Positions 33,317 through 41,548 of a stretch of 55,441 nt of DNA are shown one piece after another (position 1 is the first letter of the stretch; every line of letters begins with the position of its first letter). The position numbers were made by a program, and so were the translations under genes. The stretch is from positions 1-55,441 of the forward strand of contig BNZC01000009.1 in NCBI GenBank assembly GCA_026000755.1, in the 5' to 3' direction. The notes below the pieces were generated by a model. The model saw nothing but the letters and a program-made list of their open reading frames with translations. It was not told the origin of the DNA and did not search any database. Origin of the DNA: Clostridia bacterium. GTDB taxonomy: Bacteria > Bacillota > Clostridia > Lachnospirales > Lachnospiraceae.

Positions 33317-33380
33317 ATCAAAGTACCTCCGTTTTATCGAGCCATTTTTATCGTGCCCTGCCAAAAAGGACTATACCTAT

Positions 33381-33409
33381 ATTATAATTGAAACAGACCT
33401 TTATATCAA
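33381..33409 (-). promoter_or_regulatory. Promoter of the DUF362-permease pair
   Basis: On the minus strand TTGATA (plus 33404-33409), 17-base spacer, perfect TATAAT (plus 33381-33386). Confidence 0.75.
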
Positions 33410-33462
33410 GGGAAAATTCACTCTGATTGTTTTGTAAAAGGATGTGGGAAATAGATGTAGAG

Positions 33463-34895
<1,433 letters not shown>

Positions 34896-34905
34896 TTTGT
34901 TATTT

Positions 34906-35007
34906 TACTATTTGCGGTATCCCCCAAACGGCCGCCCGAAATGCTTTAAGCGAGGATTCTTTTTTTGCAGAGCGGGCAGCCCTTGGGGGTTGACCGTGCA
35001 TAGTAAC
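34906..35007. mobile_element. Older MITE-family element, palindromic
   Basis: The right end CCGTGCATAGTAAC and the left end TTTACTATTTGCGG are decayed forms of the terminal repeats of the 132-bp MITEs. Inside, CCCCCAAACGGCCGCCCG (34921-34938) pairs with CGGGCAGCCCTTGGGGG. The inner CCCGAAATGCTTT is shared with the palindrome at 10798-10955. This links the two repeat types as one family. Confidence 0.6.
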
Positions 35008-35045
35008 GAACGTAGACTGCTTCAGCAACTTTTTTCGCCAAACTA

Positions 35046-35074
35046 TTGCTATATTTCTACAAATATGGCATAAT
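35046..35074 (+). promoter_or_regulatory. Promoter of the methyltransferase gene
   Basis: TTGCTA at 35046-35051, 17-base spacer, CATAAT at 35069-35074 preceded by TGG (extended -10). Confidence 0.6.
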
Positions 35075-35118
35075 TAAAAATAAATGAACAGGGAATACAT
35101 GGCGGAGGAATACGGCGC

Positions 35119-35835
35119 ATGAGTGAAGTTGACAAGAAAAAAATCCAAGAATTTTATGAAAATATTTCTTCGGTGTGGCCGGAAGATAACAATTGGCATT
35201 TATATTCACAAAAACAAATTGCAAAATATGTGTGTCATCAAAAATTCAATCCGCAGTATACCATTTTGAATGCCGGTTCCGGTGGAAGTGACTATGGACT
35301 AAGTAATCGGATGCACCATGTCGATATTGCCAAAAATAAAATTGATCATTTTGCACAGTATACCGTTTCCGGTGTTGAAAAAATGCCCTTTCAATCAGCA
35401 TCTTTTGCCGATGTTATTTGTGTGGGAGATGTTATAAATTACTGTGATGCAAGAGCTGCCATAGCAGAGTTTGCAAGAGTGATGAAGCCTTTTGGACAAT
35501 TGATTTTAGAATTTGAAAGCAGTTGGGGCTACGAACACCAAAAGAGCAATGCCTATAAAAAACCGGCAGCTGTTACAGCACTAAGTTATGGTGGGGAAAT
35601 GCAAAATCAATGGTTGTATTCCCCGGATTACATAAAAAAAATTTTGCATGATTTCGGCTTTCAAGTAACAGATGTTTTTTGTTTTCATATACTCAGTAGT
35701 TTGCATTTATACTATAACAAACATCGTGATGATAATCTGGCGGCTCCGTATGCCAAATTCGATGGGATATGCAGACGAATCCCTCTGGTAAATCAACATG
35801 CAAGTAATATTATCTTCAAGGCAAGCTTGCGTTAG
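35119..35835 (+). CDS. Class I SAM-dependent methyltransferase
   Basis: A 238-residue protein with the Rossmann-type SAM site ILNAGSGGSDYGLS near 48 (motif I, G-x-G-G), an acidic residue after HHVDIAKN (motif II), and EKMPFQSASFADVICVGDVINY near 88-110 (motif IV region). FDGICRRIP at the C-terminus is not diagnostic. The substrate is unknown. AT content is higher than in flanking housekeeping genes, which hints at transfer. ATG at 35119 follows GGAGG at 35104-35108. The gene stands alone ahead of the partner-switching operon. Confidence 0.75.
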   Translation: MSEVDKKKIQEFYENISSVWPEDNNWHLYSQKQIAKYVCHQKFNPQYTILNAGSGGSDYGLSNRMHHVDIAKNKIDHFAQYTVSGVEKMPFQSASFADVICVGDVINYCDARAAIAEFARVMKPFGQLILEFESSWGYEHQKSNAYKKPAAVTALSYGGEMQNQWLYSPDYIKKILHDFGFQVTDVFCFHILSSLHLYYNKHRDDNLAAPYAKFDGICRRIPLVNQHASNIIFKASLR

Positions 35836-35863
35836 AGTACTTCTTTGTTTTTCCATAAAAAGA

Positions 35864-35893
35864 TTGACAAAAGCAATAGATATTATATATAAT
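35864..35893 (+). promoter_or_regulatory. Promoter of the partner-switching operon
   Basis: Perfect TTGACA at 35864-35869, 18-base spacer, perfect TATAAT at 35888-35893, one of the strongest-looking promoters in the window. The leader to the STAS gene is about 80 bases. Confidence 0.8.
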
Positions 35894-35981
35894 AGATAGT
35901 AGTGGTGAATTTTCGACATGCTTTTGAATATCTGTATCGACTAAACATATACGTATAACAAGAAAAGGAGGAGAATACACA

Positions 35982-36287
35982 ATGAAAATCACAAAAACAG
36001 AAAATGGCACAAAGCTGCTGCTTGCATTAGAGGGGCGTCTTGATACCGTGACGGCAAAAGAACTGGAAGCGGAGAATAAGACTGTACTTGCCGGGAAGAG
36101 TGATGTTACATATGATTTTGGAAAACTGGAATATGTATCATCAGCAGGACTTCGGGTTATTTTAGGAGCACATAAGACGGTGAAAGCAGGGGGCGGAAGC
36201 TTTAAGATTATCCATGTCAGCGACATCATTAAGGAAGTTTTTGACATGACGGGATTTTCGGATTTTTTGAACATTGAAAGCCGATAA
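35982..36287 (+). CDS. STAS-domain anti-sigma-factor antagonist
   Basis: A 101-residue single STAS domain like RsbV/SpoIIAA. The phosphorylatable serine lies in YVSSAGLRVIL near 51-61, preceded by the LEGRLDTVTAKELE helix start near 16. In partner switching the unphosphorylated form binds an RsbW-type kinase and frees its target; a PP2C phosphatase regenerates it. Both partners are encoded just downstream (36274 and 38932), so this is probably one module. AAGGAGGAG precedes the ATG. A second STAS gene in the window (43856) has the same serine motif. Confidence 0.88.
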   Translation: MKITKTENGTKLLLALEGRLDTVTAKELEAENKTVLAGKSDVTYDFGKLEYVSSAGLRVILGAHKTVKAGGGSFKIIHVSDIIKEVFDMTGFSDFLNIESR

Positions 36288-38076
36288 TGTCAGGAGCGTT
36301 CGAGATGTTATAAAGGCTGTTTTTGAGCGAGGGGGCAGGGACGACTTTACTCGGAAAATCTTTCTGCGTATGTGGGTACCTGCTGTGGTATCTGCATTCG
36401 GACTATCCTTAAGTGATGTGACGGATGGGCTGGTGGTAGGACAGCGCATGAGCAGTGTTGGATTTGCCGCCCTTTCGCTTATGTTACCGGTCTATGCGAT
36501 CAATAATATCTTTGTACACGGATTAGGGGTAGGTGGCAGTGTTCGTTATTCTACCTTGTTGGGGCAAGGGAAACCACAGGAAGCGAAAGACAGCTTTAAC
36601 CACGTAATGCAGTTCGCCTGTTTGTTGGGTCTTGCTACAGCTCTCTTGGGGAATCTCTTTCTGCCCACTTTGCTGCACCTGCTCGGCACCGTTCCCGGGG
36701 ATGGTGAACTTTACCGATTCACAGCGGTCTATTTGAGGATTTTCCTTGCGGCGACACCCTTATATTATTTTGCGAATCTCCTAAACTATTATTTGCGAAA
36801 CGATGACAATGGAAAGTTGGCGGGAATTGGTTCCGTTACAGGTACCTTGTTTGAAGTTTCTCTTTGTGTTATCTTTGTCCTTGTGATGGATATGGGGACT
36901 GCGGGTGCGGCTTATGCTTATGCGGCAGGGCAGATGGCGGCGCTGGTCGTCTATGCAAGAGGGATTTTGGACAAGTCGAATACCTTGAAGATCAAGAAAA
37001 CAGTACCGTCTCTATCTGCGGCAATCCGAGCGTTTTGTAACGGATTTTCCAGTTCGGTGAATTATCTGTTTTTATTGATTTTTATTCTGATTTCCAACAA
37101 TTTTTTGGTTCGCACAGGAGGCGAAGCGGCGGTTGCCGTTTTTGGCATGATTCAAAGTGCGTCTTATCTCATCTACTACCTATATGAGGGTACCGTTCGG
37201 GCGATGCAGCCTATTATCAGTACTTATCATGGAGAACATCGGGAAGAGGGCAAAAGAACGGCCATACAACTGAGTTTTTGCTATGGAGGTATTGTGGGAA
37301 TCACAACGGCTGTTTTGGCGTTTGTTTTTGCAAAACAAATGTTTGTGGTCATGGGATTAACGGAACCGGAAGTAACGGTTATGGGAGTTTTTGCCCTGCG
37401 GCTATTTTGTGTGGGAACGGTATTTGCCGGAATTTCTATCATTGTTTCCGGTTATTATCAATCTTGCGAGAAAGAAAAATACAGCTTTTTCATTCAGGCA
37501 CTGCGAGGGGGCTTTGTGCTTTTGCCTTTAACCGTGTTGTTTGCTTTCTTGGGTGCAGACATGTTCTGGTGGGTTTTTCCTGTGACAGAGGGACTTAGCC
37601 TGTTTATTTGGGGCATAACGCTTATGATACGGCTTAAATTTCCCAGAGAGGGAGCGTTTGATCCGCAGCGGGTCTGGAATGGCAGTATGTTCGGGGGACA
37701 CCATGACATCACGGAGCTTACGACCTCTGCGGAGGAATTTTGTGAACGTTGGGGAGCCAATCCAAAGCAGACCTATTTTGTGAGTATGGCGATTGAAGAA
37801 GTGTGTATGTCCATCTGGTACAATGGCTTTGAGCAGACGGGTTCAGAAAAAAAGGGTGTGATAGAAATTACCGTGATTGCACAGCAAGAGGGTCAGTTCT
37901 CGCTTCATATTCGTGACAATGCGGCATTGTTTAATCCTTTTGAGCTAAATACCCAAAAGGCAAGCCCTAATGGGGATTATGATATGGATGCCATGGGAAT
38001 ATTTGTCATAAAGCAAAAATCAAGTTTTTTTTATCGAAGGTATGGGGGCTTTAATACCATGATCGTGAAGATATAA
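36274..38076 (+). CDS. MATE transporter fused to an RsbW-like ATPase domain
   Basis: About 600 residues. Residues about 33-455 form a 12-helix MATE (multidrug and toxin extrusion) transporter, with VSAFGLSLSDVTDGLVVGQ near 38 and repeated pairs of hydrophobic segments. After a short linker, residues 475-600 match the HATPase domain of RsbW/SpoIIAB-type anti-sigma kinases: AIEEVCMSIWYNGF (N-box region, with Ser where Asn is usual), IRDNAALFNPFE (G1-like) and DAMGIFVIKQKSS (G2-like). The nucleotide site looks variant, so kinase activity is uncertain. The frame overlaps the STAS gene by 14 bp. The start is unclear: TTG at 36274 lacks a good ribosome site and no nearby ATG is in frame before 36370. 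Confidence 0.8.
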   Translation: MKADNVRSVRDVIKAVFERGGRDDFTRKIFLRMWVPAVVSAFGLSLSDVTDGLVVGQRMSSVGFAALSLMLPVYAINNIFVHGLGVGGSVRYSTLLGQGKPQEAKDSFNHVMQFACLLGLATALLGNLFLPTLLHLLGTVPGDGELYRFTAVYLRIFLAATPLYYFANLLNYYLRNDDNGKLAGIGSVTGTLFEVSLCVIFVLVMDMGTAGAAYAYAAGQMAALVVYARGILDKSNTLKIKKTVPSLSAAIRAFCNGFSSSVNYLFLLIFILISNNFLVRTGGEAAVAVFGMIQSASYLIYYLYEGTVRAMQPIISTYHGEHREEGKRTAIQLSFCYGGIVGITTAVLAFVFAKQMFVVMGLTEPEVTVMGVFALRLFCVGTVFAGISIIVSGYYQSCEKEKYSFFIQALRGGFVLLPLTVLFAFLGADMFWWVFPVTEGLSLFIWGITLMIRLKFPREGAFDPQRVWNGSMFGGHHDITELTTSAEEFCERWGANPKQTYFVSMAIEEVCMSIWYNGFEQTGSEKKGVIEITVIAQQEGQFSLHIRDNAALFNPFELNTQKASPNGDYDMDAMGIFVIKQKSSFFYRRYGGFNTMIVKI

Positions 38077-38110
38077 TCGTACAACTTGCGAATGGAAAGG
38101 AGGGGGTAAC

Positions 38111-38935
38111 ATGAACATCGTCTATTTGGGTTCGGATCTTTTGTTGGGGGCGTTTCGCTTTCTGCATAAAAATCATCGGATCCTTGCTTTGTATACTTTT
38201 CATAACACAGAAGACTATTTTAGAGAGAATGCCATTGTAGAACTGGCGGAGAAAAATAACATTCCGGTGTTTTATGAACCCATCACAGAAGCTCGCATCC
38301 GTCAACATATCGAAGAAGAACACTGTGACTTGTTCTTTTGCGGGGAATATATTTACTATCTTCCTGTGCCGGAGCATACAAACTTTCGGGGGGTCAATAC
38401 GCATATGTCTCTTTTGCCTGAGGGGCGGGGTTATTATCCCGTGGAGGGTGCAATTGAGAGCGGGCTTTCAGAAAGCGGTGTTACCCTCCATAAGATCGAA
38501 CCGGCTTTGGACGGAGGCGATATTTTATTGCAGGAAAAAGTTCTCATCAAGAAAGAGCACGACAGTATTGATTTGTATCTAACGTGTGCCGCTAAGGCGG
38601 TAGAAATGCTGCAATTGCTCATGTCTGATTTTGAAGTGTATTGGCAGTCGGCCTTTCCTCAAGGCGCTACCAGACCTTATTGTAAGCGATTTGGGCAGGA
38701 GAAGATGGTCGTATCTCATGAACTCACTTGTGGTGAAGCGCAAGCAATCTATCGGGTTCATAATCAAGAGACCAGAGTACAGATTGGTGGCATTTGGCGT
38801 TATGTTGCGGGAATGACGGCAAGCAGTGTTTCAATCGGCAGGGAGCATGCGGACATCCGATTTATTCGGGAGGATCGAATCTTGTATCCGCTAGCAGATG
38901 GGCATTTACGCCTGTTTTTGGAGAGGGACGAATGA
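38111..38935 (+). CDS. Formyltransferase-family protein (Fmt-like)
   Basis: A 274-residue protein with the formyltransferase fold. GVNTHMSLLPEGRGYYPV near 96-113 is the folate-enzyme loop with catalytic Asn and His, and ALDGGDILLQ near 136 holds the catalytic Asp. The C-terminal part (AIYRVHNQETRVQIGG) resembles the small second domain of Fmt-like proteins. It is shorter and more divergent than true Met-tRNA formyltransferase, so a sugar-nucleotide or other amine is a likelier acceptor. It lies between the MATE-RsbW fusion and the phosphatase gene, overlapping the latter by 4 bp (ATGA), so it belongs to that operon. ATG follows GGAGGGGG. Confidence 0.78.
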   Translation: MNIVYLGSDLLLGAFRFLHKNHRILALYTFHNTEDYFRENAIVELAEKNNIPVFYEPITEARIRQHIEEEHCDLFFCGEYIYYLPVPEHTNFRGVNTHMSLLPEGRGYYPVEGAIESGLSESGVTLHKIEPALDGGDILLQEKVLIKKEHDSIDLYLTCAAKAVEMLQLLMSDFEVYWQSAFPQGATRPYCKRFGQEKMVVSHELTCGEAQAIYRVHNQETRVQIGGIWRYVAGMTASSVSIGREHADIRFIREDRILYPLADGHLRLFLERDE

Positions 38936-40539
38936 AAATGAAGCGAAGAGGTAAGTTGGAAATAAAGTTTCTTTTGGGATTATTTCTCTTGGGAGTGGCA
39001 ATAAGCGGTGCGCTTGTATTTGTGATCACCTCCAAGTATCGTGCGAATATGGAAGAATATTATACGAAGCTTGCCTTTGACCAAGCGAACATTGTCGCAG
39101 CAAGCATTGACGGTGATCGGATTGCTGAATATGTACAAACCCTCACAAGAGACAGCTACTATGAAGAAATTCACCAAATGTTGGTTCGTACCAAGGAAAC
39201 CATGGGACTAAAATACTTGTATGTGGTGATTCCCTATCCGGAGAGGATGTTGTATATTTGGGATGCGGGAGGGGTGAATGCAGAAGACGGCGATGATTTA
39301 GGCGACACCGGTGTTTATTACGATAATGGGGAAGAGGTCATGCGGGAGGCGTTTTTGCATCCGAGCAATGAAAGAGAAGCTTTGATTACCCGCAGCGAAA
39401 CCTACGGTTATTTGGTTTCAGCCTATGCTGTGATTTTAGATTCTGCCGGTAAGCCTGCCGGGCAAGTGGTCATAGACCTTTCCATGGATCAAATCGATAG
39501 GCAGATACAGGATTTTAGCAATACCATTATTCTCATTGCTGTTGGTGTTTTGTTACCTTTTATCCTGGCATACTTTCTTATGATACGTTTTACGATCTTG
39601 GTTCCGGTGGAACGCCTAAATAAAGCCGCTTCTACCATTGTCAGTGAACAGATGGAAGCACTGGCGGATTTTCACGTAAGTGTCAAAACGGGAGATGAAT
39701 TGGAAGCACTTGCCCTTTCTTTCAATCGCATGGCTCATGACCTTTACCACTACATACAGGATTTGTCTGTGGTTACAGCGGAAAAGGAACGTATCGGAGT
39801 GGAGCTTGGTATTGCCTCGGAAATTCAGATGTCCATGTTGCCTCTGTTTCCGACGATTCCGGATCAGAGCGGCATAGACATTTTTGGGATTATGACCCCG
39901 GCAAAGGAGGTAGGCGGCGACTTCTTCGACTATTTTTTCATTGACGAAGATCGAGTGTGCGTTGTCGTCGCTGACGTATCGGGAAAAGGTGTGCCGGCGG
40001 CCTTATTTATGGTGATTTCAAAGACGCTGATCAAAGACAATGTGCTTTCGGGAAAAGAACCCAGCGAAGTATTTAAAAAGGTGAATGAGCAGCTTTGTGA
40101 GAGTAACGATGCGAGTATGTTTGTAACGGCGTTTATGGGAGTGCTTACCTTATCAACAGGGAACTTCACTTTTGTAAATGCAGGGCATAATCCGCCCCTC
40201 ATACGCCGCAGCGGAACATTTGAATGGTTGGAAGCGAAAGTGGGATTTGTCCTTGCGGGCCTGGAGGACACGGTATACATGCAAGCAGAAACCACGCTGC
40301 AGAAAGGGGATGCAATCTTCCTTTATACCGACGGCGTTACAGAAGCAATGGATACCAAGCAGAATTTGTATAGTGATCCGCGTTTGTTGGGGATACTGAA
40401 TGACCGTTCAAGCACAATCTCATCGGCTAAGGACATGGCAACGATTGTTGCTGATGATGTAACTACCTTTGCCCAAGGGGTACAGCAGGCGGACGACATC
40501 ACCATACTCTCGCTCGTATACTCCGGAGGCCAAGAATGA
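38932..40539 (+). CDS. Membrane-bound SpoIIE/RsbU-type PP2C phosphatase with HAMP domain
   Basis: A 535-residue protein: membrane helix about 12-32, extracytoplasmic sensor region about 33-195, second helix about 198-222, HAMP (about 222-275), short coiled coil, then a PPM/SpoIIE phosphatase. The metal-binding acids lie in EVGGDFFDYF near 322 and VVVADVSGKGVPAALFM near 340, with the late Asp in QQADDITILSL. Enzymes of this type dephosphorylate STAS antagonists, here probably the STAS protein at 35982 and perhaps the one at 43856. The sensor region suggests an external signal. The start ATG at 38932 overlaps the preceding stop; the open frame to 38794 upstream is not used. Confidence 0.9.
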   Translation: MKMKRRGKLEIKFLLGLFLLGVAISGALVFVITSKYRANMEEYYTKLAFDQANIVAASIDGDRIAEYVQTLTRDSYYEEIHQMLVRTKETMGLKYLYVVIPYPERMLYIWDAGGVNAEDGDDLGDTGVYYDNGEEVMREAFLHPSNEREALITRSETYGYLVSAYAVILDSAGKPAGQVVIDLSMDQIDRQIQDFSNTIILIAVGVLLPFILAYFLMIRFTILVPVERLNKAASTIVSEQMEALADFHVSVKTGDELEALALSFNRMAHDLYHYIQDLSVVTAEKERIGVELGIASEIQMSMLPLFPTIPDQSGIDIFGIMTPAKEVGGDFFDYFFIDEDRVCVVVADVSGKGVPAALFMVISKTLIKDNVLSGKEPSEVFKKVNEQLCESNDASMFVTAFMGVLTLSTGNFTFVNAGHNPPLIRRSGTFEWLEAKVGFVLAGLEDTVYMQAETTLQKGDAIFLYTDGVTEAMDTKQNLYSDPRLLGILNDRSSTISSAKDMATIVADDVTTFAQGVQQADDITILSLVYSGGQE

Positions 40540-40598
40540 AGAAACGTTTGACGATTACAAAGTCAATTACAAACCCCGGACAGGAGGGGATTAGATGA
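40536..40598 (+). CDS. Possible 20-residue coupled peptide
   Basis: ATG at 40536 overlaps the phosphatase stop (ATGA), has GGAGG 7 bases upstream, and reads MKKRLTITKSITNPGQEGIR before a stop that again overlaps the next ATG. It is probably the remnant of a gene once in this operon, not a functional peptide. No family recognised. Confidence 0.3.
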   Translation: MKKRLTITKSITNPGQEGIR

Positions 40599-40704
40599 AA
40601 TTCGGATTGTTGCTTTCACAGGAACTGTGAATAGTAACTTCGGATTGATGGAATCAAATGTAACGTCGTATTTTATTCTTGCAGTTTTTAGCGAAGTATG
40701 CTAG
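40595..40704 (+). pseudogene. Gene start broken by a 30-bp hairpin insertion
   Basis: AGGAGGGG followed by ATGAAATTCGGATTG is a good gene start, but the insertion at 40609-40638 ends it after M-K-F-G-L-L-L-S-Q-E-L. Removing the insertion and one target copy gives MKFGLMESNVTSYFILAVF then S-E-V-C-stop, so even the pre-insertion frame was short. The original gene was therefore already truncated or is a small peptide. Confidence 0.45.
40609..40638. mobile_element. 30-bp hairpin-only MITE derivative with 8-bp target duplication
   Basis: GTTGCTTTCACAG-GAA-CTGTGAATAGTAAC, which is just the left-end hairpin of the 132-bp MITE, flanked by TTCGGATT on both sides (40601-40608 and 40639-40646). A hairpin with its own target duplication suggests the left end alone could move, or that the middle was deleted after insertion. 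Confidence 0.75.
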
Positions 40705-40709
40705 ACTTG

Positions 40710-40777
<68 letters not shown>

Positions 40778-40806
40778 GACATTTTGTGCAAGTAAACGCC
40801 TATAAT
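40778..40806 (+). promoter_or_regulatory. Promoter of the response-regulator operon
   Basis: Perfect TATAAT at 40801-40806. The -35 is poor: GACATT at 40778-40783 (17-base spacing) or TAGACA at 40776-40781 (19-base spacing). A weak -35 directly beside the GTAA tract fits an activator-dependent or length-sensitive promoter. Confidence 0.55.
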
Positions 40807-40841
40807 TGCGTAAGTCGGTTTATACGGAAAGTGGTGACATC

Positions 40842-41531
40842 GTGGCAAATATCCTGCTTGTGGAGGACGATGCCGATTTGTGCTTCCTTACGGAAAATTC
40901 GCTGAAAAAGAACAACCATGAATGTAAAGTAGCGTACTCCGTGAAAGAGGGCAAAGCGTTCTCTTCCGAAACTTCATATGACCTCTTTTTGCTTGATTTC
41001 AATCTTCCGGACGGTACGGGGGACGAAATCGGTCGTTTTGTGCGTAAGTTTACCTTTGCACCCATAATTTTCCTGACAGGTTTCAGTGATGACGAAACGA
41101 TCAAGGATAGCTATTCCTGTGGTGCGGACGATTTTATTACGAAACCTGTCAACTTTACGCTGTTGAATCTCAAAATCAATACGCTCCTGACTAGATTAGC
41201 AAGTAAACCGTTCCGTATCATAGAGGATGCCCCGCTTTATGTTTTTAAGCACTTTGCCTTGGATGTTGCACGGAGAATCATTCGCAGAGGCGGTGAAGAA
41301 ATAAGTCTGACTGTTTTTGAATACGAAATACTCCGTTATTTAATTCGGCATACGGATACGCTTGTGTTATATTCCGATTTGTATCGTTCCGTTTGGCAAA
41401 ATGACGATACGGACGATATACGCACGGTCGCTGTCCACGTATCGAATCTGCGAAAGAAAATCGATCCGTCGCCCGGTATCGGAATCATAACGACGGTACG
41501 GGGCGTAGGCTATATATTCTCTGATAAGTAA
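40842..41531 (+). CDS. OmpR/PhoB-family response regulator
   Basis: A 229-residue protein: receiver domain with the acidic pocket E8-D9-D10 and phosphoacceptor Asp52 (FLLDFNLPDGTG), the switch Thr in FLTGFSD and Lys in FITKP, then a winged-helix DNA-binding domain (TVFEYEILRYLI ... RTVAVHVSNLRKKI ... VRGVGYIF). I start at GTG 40842, since the conserved receiver begins there; the frame is open to 40806. The partner kinase is probably the one at 44182. Genes follow closely (17 bp to the AAA+ gene). OmpR-type regulators bind direct repeats about 11 bp apart, and such repeats stand at 45102 and 54552. Confidence 0.92.
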   Translation: MANILLVEDDADLCFLTENSLKKNNHECKVAYSVKEGKAFSSETSYDLFLLDFNLPDGTGDEIGRFVRKFTFAPIIFLTGFSDDETIKDSYSCGADDFITKPVNFTLLNLKINTLLTRLASKPFRIIEDAPLYVFKHFALDVARRIIRRGGEEISLTVFEYEILRYLIRHTDTLVLYSDLYRSVWQNDDTDDIRTVAVHVSNLRKKIDPSPGIGIITTVRGVGYIFSDK

Positions 41532-41548
41532 ACAGGAGTGACACAATA

